Shown here in pieces: positions 26,311 to 33,870 of a stretch of 64,000 bases of DNA. Source of the stretch: Massilia sp. R2A-15 (lineage in GTDB: Bacteria > Pseudomonadota > Gammaproteobacteria > Burkholderiales > Burkholderiaceae_D); the NCBI RefSeq assembly GCF_030704305.1, contig NZ_CP131935.1, positions 3,038,001 through 3,102,000 on the forward strand. Direction: 5' to 3'. Position 1 is the stretch's first letter. Each line of letters begins with the position of its first letter. A program made the position numbers and the translations under genes. Under the pieces are notes generated by a model. The model made no database searches, was not told the DNA's origin, and saw nothing but the letters and a program-made list of their open reading frames with translations.

Positions 26311-26979
26311 TCAGCTCAAAAGTAAAGTCAGGGGAGTGGCCACCAGGCGCAGCAAGCCCTGCGTGAACGCCATCATCGGGAAGAACCAGTAATCGAGGAT
26401 ATGGAAGTACAGCAGTCCCAGGACAATGAAAAATCCATACGGTTCGATCTTCGAAAACTTGTAGGCGAGCCGGTTCGGCAGCAGGCTGGTGAGCACGCGA
26501 CCGCCGTCGAGCGGGGGAATCGGCACCAGGTTGAAGACGAACATGACGACGTTGACCAGGATGCCGGCGCGCGCCACCTCATGCGGGTACAGCTCGCTGA
26601 CCTTGGTCGCCGCTAGCAGGAGGGCGAACACCAGCCAGCCCAGCGCCATGATGAAATTCGATACCGGGCCGGCCAGCGCCACCCAGGCCATCTGCTTTTT
26701 CGGATTGCGCAGGCGCGAAAAGTCCACCGGCACCGGTTTGGCGTAGCCGAACACCATCGGCACGCCCATCGACTTGGTCGCCATGTACAACAGGGCCGGC
26801 AGCAGGATGGTGCCGAAGGGGTCGATGTGTTTGAGCGGATTCATGCTCATGCGCCCGGCGGCGTAGGCGGTGTTGTCGCCGAAGTATTTGGCGGCGTAGG
26901 CGTGCGCGGCTTCGTGCAGGGTGATGGCAAAGATGACCGGCAGTGCGTAGACGGCGATCGCCTGGATGATTTCGTTCAT
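26311..26979 (-). CDS. Site-2 protease family (M50) membrane metalloprotease
   Basis: A protein of 222 residues with several membrane helices. The zinc motif is ITLHEAAHAYAAKYFGDNTAYAAGRMSMNPLKHIDPFGT (HExxH near residue 22), and a later NLVPIPPLDGGRVL supplies the third ligand Asp. The family is intramembrane proteases of the SpoIVFB/YwhC type, without the PDZ domain of RseP. It is transcribed with trpS; this pairing recurs in beta-proteobacteria. Substrate unknown. Confidence 0.92.
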   Translation of the reverse strand: MNEIIQAIAVYALPVIFAITLHEAAHAYAAKYFGDNTAYAAGRMSMNPLKHIDPFGTILLPALLYMATKSMGVPMVFGYAKPVPVDFSRLRNPKKQMAWVALAGPVSNFIMALGWLVFALLLAATKVSELYPHEVARAGILVNVVMFVFNLVPIPPLDGGRVLTSLLPNRLAYKFSKIEPYGFFIVLGLLYFHILDYWFFPMMAFTQGLLRLVATPLTLLLS

Positions 26980-27028
26980 GAAGTCGATTCTATCAGAGCG
27001 GGGCGCGCGGCCCCGCGGATGGGAGGGC

Positions 27029-27649
27029 TTACAGGCCGAACACGGCGGGGTCGCCCCTGCCCTGACGCACCAGCAGCGGCTCGTCGGAAGTGAGGTCGAT
27101 CACCGTGGTCGGCTCCATCGGGCACGGGCCGCCGTCGATGATCAGGTCGACCAGCTTGGCCAGGCGTTCGCGGATCTCGTCCGGATCGTTCAGCAGTTCG
27201 CCGTCGGGCATGATCAGGGTCGATCCGATCAGCGGCTGGCCCAGTTCTTCGAGCAAGGCGTTGGTGACAGGATGCTCCGGCACGCGCAGGCCGATGGTCT
27301 TGCGCGACGGGTGCGACAGGCGCCGCGGCACTTCGCGCGTGGCCTCGAGGATCACGGTGAACGGTCCCGGCGTGGCCGACTTGAGGATGCGGAACTGGCG
27401 GTTGTCCACGCGCGCGTACAGGGCGATCTCGGACAGGTCGCGGCACATCAAGGTCAGGTGCTGCTTCTCGTCGATGCCGCGGATGCGGCGCAGCCGTTCG
27501 ACTGCGGCCTTGTCGTCGAGGTGGCACACCAGCGCGTAGCAGGAGTCGGTGGGCAGCGCGACGATCCCGCCGCCATGGATGATCCCCGCGGCCTGCTTGA
27601 TCAGGCGCGCCTGCGGATTGTCTGGATGGATCTGGAAGAACTGGCTCAT
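27029..27649 (-). CDS. YrdC/Sua5-family threonylcarbamoyl-AMP synthase-like protein
   Basis: The start is ATG 27649, overlapping the htpX stop by four bases (ATGA); 206 residues. The YrdC fold is seen in [61 protein letters not shown] and [26 protein letters not shown]. Such enzymes make threonylcarbamoyl-adenylate for the t6A modification of tRNA. The sequence is closest to the YciO branch, whose exact role is less sure, so no tsaC symbol is given. Confidence 0.88.
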   Translation of the reverse strand: MSQFFQIHPDNPQARLIKQAAGIIHGGGIVALPTDSCYALVCHLDDKAAVERLRRIRGIDEKQHLTLMCRDLSEIALYARVDNRQFRILKSATPGPFTVILEATREVPRRLSHPSRKTIGLRVPEHPVTNALLEELGQPLIGSTLIMPDGELLNDPDEIRERLAKLVDLIIDGGPCPMEPTTVIDLTSDEPLLVRQGRGDPAVFGL

Positions 27650-28530
27650 TGAGGGCGCAGTCCCTGCAGCGCGGCGATGCGCTGCTCCATTGGCGGGTGC
27701 GTGGCGAACAGGGCGCCCCAGCCGCTGTTGCCGCCCGAGATTCCCGAGGCGGCCATGCTCTGCGGCAGCTCTCCCGGATGCAGCCCGGCCAGGCGCGCCA
27801 GCGCGTGCTGCATCGGCACCGAATTGCCCAGCAGGCTGGCCGAGCCGGCGTCGGCGCGGAATTCCCGCTGGCGCGAGAACCAGGCGACGATGATCGAGGC
27901 CAGGATGCCGAACACGATCTCGCAGACGAACACGGTGACCATGTAGCCGATACCGGGGCCGCGGTCGCTGTCGCCGCGCAGCAGCACCTTGTCGACAAAG
28001 AAGCCGACCACGCGCGCCATGAACACCACGAAGGTGTTGACCACGCCCTGGATCAGGGTCAGGGTGATCATGTCGCCGTTGGCCACGTGAGCGATTTCGT
28101 GGCCCAGGACCGCTTCGACTTCCTCGCGCGTCATTCCCTGCAGCAGGCCGGTGGAGACTGCGACCAGCGCGGAATTCTTGAAGGCGCCGGTGGCGAACGC
28201 GTTCGGCTCGCCGTCGTACACGGCCACTTCGGGCATGCCGATCTGCGCGCGCTCGGCCAGCTGGCGCACGGTGTTGACCAGCCACAGCTCGGTCGAGTTG
28301 GCCGGATTGTCGATGACGCGCGCGCCGGTCGACCATTTGGCCATCGGCTTGCTCATTAATAGCGAGATGATCGAGCCGGTGAAGCCGACCACCAGCGAGA
28401 ACACGGCCAGAGCGCCGACGTTGATGCCGGCGCCGGAGACCGCCCTGCCCACGCCGAGCACGTTCAGCACGAGCGTCAGCACCAGCATCACGGCGAGGTT
28501 GGTGGCGAGGAACAGGATGATGCGTTTCAT
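27646..28530 (-). CDS. htpX: HtpX membrane zinc protease
   Basis: A protein of 294 residues. It starts [22 protein letters not shown], with two N-terminal membrane helices, then [31 protein letters not shown], the catalytic [17 protein letters not shown] (HExxH) and later a Glu in [14 protein letters not shown]. HtpX is a heat- or envelope-stress-induced inner-membrane protease that helps FtsH degrade misfolded membrane proteins. Its last bases overlap the YrdC-like gene. Confidence 0.96.
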   Translation of the reverse strand: MKRIILFLATNLAVMLVLTLVLNVLGVGRAVSGAGINVGALAVFSLVVGFTGSIISLLMSKPMAKWSTGARVIDNPANSTELWLVNTVRQLAERAQIGMPEVAVYDGEPNAFATGAFKNSALVAVSTGLLQGMTREEVEAVLGHEIAHVANGDMITLTLIQGVVNTFVVFMARVVGFFVDKVLLRGDSDRGPGIGYMVTVFVCEIVFGILASIIVAWFSRQREFRADAGSASLLGNSVPMQHALARLAGLHPGELPQSMAASGISGGNSGWGALFATHPPMEQRIAALQGLRPQ

Positions 28531-28559
28531 TCTTATTGGCTCCGGGGAATTTCTTACTC

Positions 28560-28630
28560 AGCATGGGTTCCTGCCTTCGCAGGAACGACAGCCTAAAAAC
28601 CGTCATTCCTGCGAAGGCAGGAATCCATGC
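28560..28630. repeat. Inverted pair of CCTGCGAAGGCAGGAA elements
   Basis: CATGGGTTCCTGCCTTCGCA and its approximate mirror TTCCTGCGAAGGCAGGAAT lie head to head between htpX and the PHP gene. This is a second dispersed repeat family; related copies occur at 36728-36799. Confidence 0.85.
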
Positions 28631-28690
28631 TGACTTCGATCAGTGTTGACACAGCCTCAACATAAGGCTACTAGAGGGAAAATTCAAGAG

Positions 28691-29524
28691 CTAGAACCAG
28701 TCATGCCAGACCGGCGTGACGTTCGACGGCAGCGGCGGCAGCAGCGAAAACTCGGCGCGCGACTCGCCCGGCGCGTGAAAATCGGTGCCGCGCGAAGCGA
28801 GAAAGCCATAGCGCCGCGCCAGTTCCGCGTACACCGGGTATTGATCCGGCGTGTGGCTGCCGGTCACCACCTCGATCGCCGTACCGCCCAACTGCTTGAA
28901 TTCGTCGAACAGCGCGCCCTCGGCGACGGGACTGAATTTGTAGCGCCCCGGGTGCGCGATCACCGCGATGCCGCCGGCCGACTTGATCCAGCCTACCGCC
29001 TGTTCCAGCGAGGCCCAGCGGTGCGGCACGTAGCCCGGCTTGCCCTCGGTGAGGTACTTGCGGAACACTTCCGGTATGGTGGCGCAGGCGCCGGTTTCGA
29101 TCAGGTAGCGGGCGAAGTGGGTGCGCGACATCAGGTCCGGATTGCCGACGTATCGCAGTGCGCCCTCATACGCGCCTGGGATGCCGGCCGCGGCAAGCTG
29201 CGCCGCCATCTCGCGCCCGCGGGCGTCGCGTCCGCTGCGGGTGGCGGCCAGGCCCTGCAGCAGCAACGGGTTGGTTTCATCGATGCGCAGGCCCACGATA
29301 TGCACCGTCTGGCTGGCCCAGGTAATCGAGATTTCCACGCCGGGGATGAATCCCATGCCGATGTCGGCGGCGGCCGCGCGCGCGGCGGGAATGCCCCCGA
29401 TTTCGTCGTGATCGGTCAGTCCCCAGACATCGACGCCGGCCTTGTACGCGTACTGCGCCACCGCCGCCGGCGACAACACACCGTCGGACACGTTCGAGTG
29501 GCAGTGCAAATCTACGTTCAGCAT
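28691..29524 (-). CDS. PHP-domain nuclease/phosphatase (RNase AM, YciV family)
   Basis: A protein of 277 residues: VDLHCHSNVSDG (HxH metal motif), WGLTDHDEIGG, GFIPGVEISITW, IAVIAHPGRYKF and a final GTDFHAPGE, the complete PHP metal-binding set. E. coli RnaAM/YciV removes nucleotides from RNA 5' ends and dephosphorylates 3',5'-bisphosphonucleotides. A gene of this type is commonly found next to trpS-yrdC clusters. Confidence 0.92.
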   Translation of the reverse strand: MLNVDLHCHSNVSDGVLSPAAVAQYAYKAGVDVWGLTDHDEIGGIPAARAAAADIGMGFIPGVEISITWASQTVHIVGLRIDETNPLLLQGLAATRSGRDARGREMAAQLAAAGIPGAYEGALRYVGNPDLMSRTHFARYLIETGACATIPEVFRKYLTEGKPGYVPHRWASLEQAVGWIKSAGGIAVIAHPGRYKFSPVAEGALFDEFKQLGGTAIEVVTGSHTPDQYPVYAELARRYGFLASRGTDFHAPGESRAEFSLLPPLPSNVTPVWHDWF

Positions 29525-29595
29525 GTACGAATCAGCGAATTGGCGAAGTTGTCATTGTACGCCGAGTGGCCAATCCGAGCCGCGGCCCAACACTT

Positions 29596-29621
29596 GGGTC
29601 AGGTCCGCAGGACCAGACCCC
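29596..29621. repeat. GGGGTC palindromic element after the alpha/beta hydrolase gene
   Basis: One copy of the asymmetric form, its first G replaced by T, ten bases beyond the hydrolase stop (minus strand) and probably part of its terminator. Confidence 0.85.
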
Positions 29622-29631
29622 TGCCTCCGTT

Positions 29632-30510
29632 CTACTTGGTCAGGAACGCCTCGATCAGCCGCGCCAGTTCCGCCGGCTGGTCGTGGTGCAGCATGTGCCC
29701 CGCGTCCGCCATCATGTGGCACTCGACATTTTTCAGATGCCCGAGCCGGCGGTCGATCTCGATGCGCGCCTGCGGCTTCGGTCCCATCCACAGCCACATA
29801 TTGGTGTCTTCGGCCTCGACCCACATCACCGGCGCCGTGATCGCGCTCCAGCACGCCATCACTTCCTCGATCCGGTACAGGATCGGGCTGGGCTGCTTGT
29901 GCGCCGGGTCGCCCAGGATTTCCCATTCGCCCGCATCGTTCGGCGCCGACCAGTGCGGCGCCAGGAAGGCCGCGCGCTCGTCCGACAGGCGCGGATTGGT
30001 CTTCTGCAGGCGCGCGGCGACCGCCGCCACGCTCGGATACGTGCGCATCTCCGGCGGGTGACGCAGCGCGTCGAGCCACTTGGCATACTGGCGCGGAGCC
30101 TGCTCAGGAGAGGTGGCCGGCATGCCGAAGCCTTCGAGATTGATCAGACGGCGCACGCGCTCGGGCCGCACACCGGCGTAGATGCCAACCACGTTGCCGC
30201 CCATGCTGTGTCCCAGCAGGTTGACCGCTTCGCCGGGCGAATAATGGTCCAGCATTGCGTCGAGGTCGCCGAGGTAGTCCGGAAACCAGTAGGTGTCGAC
30301 ATGGGCGCGCTCGGTCAGGCCGAAGCCGCGCCAGTCTGGCGCGATCACGTGCCAGTCGCCGGCCAAATGGTCGGCGACGAACTGGAACGAGGCGCCGACG
30401 TCCATCCAGCCGTGCACCATGAAGATGATGGGCGCGCCTTCCCTGCCCCAGTGGTGGACGTGGGTGCGCAGGCCGCGGATGGTGACGAATTCGGATCGGG
30501 ACGGTTTCAT
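29632..30510 (-). CDS. Alpha/beta hydrolase
   Basis: Start placed at ATG 30510 (MKPSRSEFVTIRGLRTHVHHWG); the longer frame upstream lacks a ribosome-binding site. There are 292 residues. Seen are the oxyanion motif FMVHGWMDVGASFQ, the nucleophile elbow LLGHSMGGNVVG and a late ADAGHMLHHDQP with the catalytic His. Enzymes of this type cleave esters or epoxides; the substrate cannot be told. Divergent from the gamma-carbonic anhydrase gene, with a shared 146-base promoter region. Confidence 0.9.
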   Translation of the reverse strand: MKPSRSEFVTIRGLRTHVHHWGREGAPIIFMVHGWMDVGASFQFVADHLAGDWHVIAPDWRGFGLTERAHVDTYWFPDYLGDLDAMLDHYSPGEAVNLLGHSMGGNVVGIYAGVRPERVRRLINLEGFGMPATSPEQAPRQYAKWLDALRHPPEMRTYPSVAAVAARLQKTNPRLSDERAAFLAPHWSAPNDAGEWEILGDPAHKQPSPILYRIEEVMACWSAITAPVMWVEAEDTNMWLWMGPKPQARIEIDRRLGHLKNVECHMMADAGHMLHHDQPAELARLIEAFLTK

Positions 30511-30656
30511 GGATGCTTGGCGAATAAAAGAACGACCGTTCGAATTATACGCCGCTGTTGAATTCCTGCTGGGCGTCCCCAATTGCGGTGATCGGGCCGG
30601 CTGGCTGCCCGAGGCGTAAAATAGCGCCATTCCAACCATTCCTTTCCCACCACACT

Positions 30657-31181
30657 ATGGCTATCTATCAACTCGGACCAGACGCGCCCCAGATCGACCC
30701 GACCGCCTGGGTGGCCGACTCGGCCAACCTGATCGGCAAGGTCACGCTCGGCGCCAACGCGACGGTGTGGTACGGCGTGACGATCCGCGGCGACAACGAG
30801 CGCATTTCGATCGGCGACGACAGCAATGTGCAGGAAAACACGGTGATGCACACCGACATGGGCTACCCGCTCGACATCGGCAAGGGCGTCTCGATCGGCC
30901 ACATGGCGATGCTGCACGGTTGCACCATCGGCGACGGCTCGCTGATCGGCATCCAGGCGGTGATCATGAACGGCGCGAAGATCGGCAAGGGTTGCCTGGT
31001 CGGCGCCGGCGCGCTGGTCACCGAAGGCAAGGAATTCCCCGACAACTCCCTGATCATCGGCAGCCCGGCAAAAGCCGTGCGCACGCTGGCCGAGCAGGAC
31101 ATCGCGCGCCTGCGCGAGATCGCCGACGGCTACGTCAAGCGCGGCAAGACTTACCAGGCGGAACTGAAAAAAATCGGATAA
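30657..31181 (+). CDS. Gamma-carbonic anhydrase family protein
   Basis: A protein of 174 residues, built of left-handed beta-helix hexapeptide repeats (VTLGANATVWYGVTIRGDNERISIGDDSNVQENTVMH). The zinc ligands are His in the TVMHTD, SIGHMAMLHGC segments. This is the YrdA/Cam-like group, hydrating CO2 or acting as a scaffold. The start codon has only a weak ribosome-binding site. It lies four bases before hslO, so the two are co-transcribed. Confidence 0.93.
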   Translation: MAIYQLGPDAPQIDPTAWVADSANLIGKVTLGANATVWYGVTIRGDNERISIGDDSNVQENTVMHTDMGYPLDIGKGVSIGHMAMLHGCTIGDGSLIGIQAVIMNGAKIGKGCLVGAGALVTEGKEFPDNSLIIGSPAKAVRTLAEQDIARLREIADGYVKRGKTYQAELKKIG

Positions 31182-31184
31182 GAC

Positions 31185-32138
31185 ATGACCCAAGACACCA
31201 AAGACACCCTCCAAAAATTCATCTTCGACAACGCCGCCGTGCGCGGCGAGTTCGTCGAAATTTCCGATACCTGGCGCGAGATCCAGGCGCGCCACAATTA
31301 TCCGGCGCCGGTCAAGACCGTGCTGGGCGAGATGGTGGCGGCAGCCGCCCTGCTGTCGGCCAACCTCAAGTTCAACGGCGCGATCGTCATGCAGATCCAC
31401 GGCGACGGCCCGGTGCGCCTGCTGGTGGTCGAGTGCGACTCCGACCTGCGCCTGCGCGCGACGGCCAAGCTGGCGCCGGACGCCGTGGTGCCGGACGGCG
31501 CCTCGCTGACCGAGCTGCTCAACGCGCACGGCAAGGGCCGCTTCGTCATCACGCTCGACCCGCTCGAGAAGATGCCGGGCCAGCAGCCCTACCAGGGCAT
31601 CGTGCCGCTGGACGGCGAGGACGTGGCGACGGTCATTCAAAATTACATGCTGCGCTCGGAGCAGCTCGACACGCGCCTGTGGCTGGGCGCCAACGACACC
31701 GTCTCGCGCGGGCTGCTGATGCAAAAGCTGCCGCGCCATAGCGGCAAGGACGACCAGGTGGTGCAGGCCAGCGAGGAAGACGACCTCGAAACGTGGAACC
31801 GCGCCGTCACGCTGGCGTCCACGCTGAAGCAGGAGGAACTGCTGGCGACCGACATCCAGACGCTGATGAACCGGCTGTTCTGGGAGGAGACGATCCGCGT
31901 GTTCGACCCGGCGCATCCGCTGTTCCATTGCAGCTGCACCCGCGAAAAGGTCGGCAACATGCTCAAGATGCTGGGGCAGCCGGAAGTGGACGATGCGCTG
32001 GCCGAACTGGGGCACCTGGGCATCAACTGCGATTTCTGCGGCAAGCACTACGAGTTCGACAAGGTCGATTGCGCTCAGCTGTTTGCCAGCGCCGCGCCGG
32101 TCGAAACGCTGATGCCGGCCAGCGAAGTGAAGCACTAA
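31185..32138 (+). CDS. hslO: Redox-regulated chaperone Hsp33
   Basis: A protein of 317 residues with FNGAIVMQIHGDGPVRLLVVECDSDL in the substrate-binding domain. At the C-terminus the four zinc cysteines appear as HCSCTREK and CDFCGKHYEF (C-x-C and C-x2-C). Oxidation of these cysteines turns on the holdase activity in bleach or peroxide stress. Paired with a carbonic-anhydrase-like gene upstream. Confidence 0.96.
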   Translation: MTQDTKDTLQKFIFDNAAVRGEFVEISDTWREIQARHNYPAPVKTVLGEMVAAAALLSANLKFNGAIVMQIHGDGPVRLLVVECDSDLRLRATAKLAPDAVVPDGASLTELLNAHGKGRFVITLDPLEKMPGQQPYQGIVPLDGEDVATVIQNYMLRSEQLDTRLWLGANDTVSRGLLMQKLPRHSGKDDQVVQASEEDDLETWNRAVTLASTLKQEELLATDIQTLMNRLFWEETIRVFDPAHPLFHCSCTREKVGNMLKMLGQPEVDDALAELGHLGINCDFCGKHYEFDKVDCAQLFASAAPVETLMPASEVKH

Positions 32139-32155
32139 ATCAGGATGGGGACACG

Positions 32156-32219
32156 GCGTCCCCGTTGCCCCGCGGGACCAGACCTCGATTCGGCTCAGGC
32201 AAGGAGCTGGTCCTGCGAA
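32156..32219. repeat. Decayed palindromic elements after hslO
   Basis: CCCCGCGGGACCAGACC and GAGCTGGTCCTGCGAACTT are diverged halves of the GGGGTC family. They also encode the last residues (SSQDQLLA) of the downstream convergent gene at 32195-32563. Confidence 0.65.
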
Positions 32220-32563
32220 CTTCCGTCTCTCTCGCGTTTGAGATTGTCGTCGCGCAGCGCCCTGATCGCGGCCAGCTTATCTTCCGAAAGCCCCACCAGA
32301 TCGTCGTCGGTGACGCGCCCCTGAGCCAGCAGGAAGGTAAAGACCATCCGCAAACGGGAATAGCGATAGTCATACATAGCGTCGATTTCGTGCCGCTTTT
32401 TCTTCAAGTAGTCTTCGATTTCCCATAAATCGCTGAACTCCCTGGCGCCGGTCGCCTTCTGCTTGAACTCGTCCAACAACGCCGCGCGCTCGCGCTGCAG
32501 CGCAGCGTCGAACGCCCGCCGCGCGATTTTCTTTTCCTTGTCACTCCAATGATCGATCGACAT
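32195..32563 (-). CDS. Fluorescence recovery protein (FRP)-like protein
   Basis: A protein of 122 residues, mostly helical. The segment LWEIEDYLKKKRHEIDAMYDYRYSRLRMVF then DDDLVGLSEDKLAAI resembles cyanobacterial FRP, which strips the orange carotenoid protein from phycobilisomes. As I recall FRP, its key Trp50, Asp54 and Arg60 align with Trp47, Asp51 and Arg57 here, with His53 replaced by Glu50. This bacterium has no phycobilisomes, so the protein must do something else, perhaps bind another regulator. The last residues (SSQDQLLA) come from a degraded repeat element. Confidence 0.75.
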   Translation of the reverse strand: MSIDHWSDKEKKIARRAFDAALQRERAALLDEFKQKATGAREFSDLWEIEDYLKKKRHEIDAMYDYRYSRLRMVFTFLLAQGRVTDDDLVGLSEDKLAAIRALRDDNLKRERDGSSQDQLLA

Positions 32564-32603
32564 TCATCCTCCCTCGCCGCATGTTGAGCTGACAGGCCCG
32601 GCA

Positions 32604-32990
32604 CTAGAGCGCAAACACGCGATCTGGAAACGCGCGCAGTAGCTGTTTATCCATAGTGACAAGCTTGATCCCGAGCTTGATTGCCAAAGCGATGAATTCG
32701 CAATCGTAGGCCGAGCACTCGCTGTCTCGCACCAATTCAAGTACGGATCGCGAATCCACATCGAATTCCATTCCATCCATCAGGCTCTCCGCCGCCATTT
32801 GCAATTGGAAGGCCTGATCGAACGAAATAGCCCTGCGACGCATGTACCCGGCGAGAATATTGCGAAACTCACTGCGCCAGAGAATCGGCGCCGCCCACTG
32901 TGGCTCGCGCTCGCGCAAGCGTTCCGCCGCAGCCGTGTGCTCTCCCGAGAGATACAGGTACGCGATGATGTTCGAGTCCACGACGATCAT
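32604..32990 (-). CDS. PIN-domain toxin (VapC/FitB-like)
   Basis: A protein of 128 residues: MIVVDSNIIAYLYL (Asp5), WRSEFRNIL (Glu41), SAYDCEFIALA (Asp96) and VTMDKQLL (Asp114), the full acidic quartet of a PIN ribonuclease. These toxins cleave tRNA or other RNA and are held inactive by the partner. It overlaps the end of the antitoxin gene upstream by four bases. Confidence 0.92.
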   Translation of the reverse strand: MIVVDSNIIAYLYLSGEHTAAAERLREREPQWAAPILWRSEFRNILAGYMRRRAISFDQAFQLQMAAESLMDGMEFDVDSRSVLELVRDSECSAYDCEFIALAIKLGIKLVTMDKQLLRAFPDRVFAL

Positions 32991-33232
32991 TTGCGATCTG
33001 CGCGCTTTGCCGCGTCGATGTCCTCCGCACGAAATTCGATGGCCGGCAGCGTTGCGCGCAACGCCCGCGCACGAGCGATGTGATCAGGTGTCGGGTCCGC
33101 TTGCGCCGCAAGCGCCGACTCCAGGCAGACGATGGCTTCGCTGTTCAGGCTGCGGCGATTCCTCAGCGCGGACTCCTTGAGCCTGAAATAGACCGTCTCA
33201 GGAATATTCTTCAGCGTCAGTGTGCTGGCCAT
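32987..33232 (-). CDS. Ribbon-helix-helix antitoxin (FitA/VapB-like)
   Basis: Start preferred at ATG 33232 (MASTLTLKNIPETVYFRLKESALRNRRSLNSEAI); ATG 33244 would add four residues. About 81 residues. The N-terminal half is an Arc/FitA ribbon-helix-helix DNA-binding domain; the acidic C-terminal tail (EFRAEDIDAA) should wrap the PIN toxin. Such complexes repress their own promoter, which would lie in the AT-rich stretch above 33245. Confidence 0.88.
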   Translation of the reverse strand: MASTLTLKNIPETVYFRLKESALRNRRSLNSEAIVCLESALAAQADPTPDHIARARALRATLPAIEFRAEDIDAAKRADRK

Positions 33233-33870
33233 ACTCGCTCCCACCGAAATGGAACCATAACGGTTTCCATTCTAGTCCTTACGCGCCGATGCTGACAACG
33301 GCCGCTGCCGAGCCTCACCGAATTACTTTTGGTGATGGGCAGATAGCCGAGGGAATATTTGGCTATACAAGCCAAATGTAAGCAAATGTAACAAAAGATG
33401 GCAGGATTATATTGCAATGCAACAGGACGACATGAGCCATCAAAAAAGCACGCTCGTTTTATTCGTGCAAATGCATTTCGAACCGCCGAAAATTCCGTTA
33501 GATAGCCATTGAATAGTCATTTATTCTGCACTTATTACTTAACCATTAATTTGTTGTGGTTGAGACATGCATACATCGCGTGACGGTCAGACTGTGTTCC
33601 GCACACTCCGGCGTGTTGACACCCGAACCGCCCCGTTTGTAAGATGAATTGAACTTGCGCAATGCAACAATCGCAAGCTCGCACCTGAAAACATCCAGGT
33701 TGGTCTTACCCTGAAAGCGAAGTACTGGTTCCCCGGCAGCGCCCGCCTCTCCCCCTGGCGTACCGCGCCGCCGTCACTCCACGCATCAATTTCCCGAGTA
33801 GCCAACGTTTTCGCCGCGCGGCCGCCAGCCGCGGCGCGGCCCTGACACATCCATCCAATCGGGACTACGA
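33233..33870. promoter_or_regulatory. Promoter and long leader of the first TonB receptor
   Basis: No gene seen. The AT-rich half (33300-33560) separates the toxin-antitoxin pair from a good promoter: TTGACA at 33616-33621, 18 bases, then TAAGAT at 33640-33645. That gives a leader of about 220 bases before the receptor start, long enough for post-transcriptional control; no known riboswitch was recognised. Confidence 0.6.

Noticed and set aside
27029..28606. One 525-codon protein spanning htpX and the YrdC-like gene
   Set aside because: The first half is an out-of-frame reading of htpX; the YrdC-like protein starts at ATG 27649 with an ATGA overlap to htpX.
33646..33870. Riboswitch in the leader of the first TonB receptor
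   Set aside because: The leader is long, but no known riboswitch core (for example cobalamin box) was recognised.
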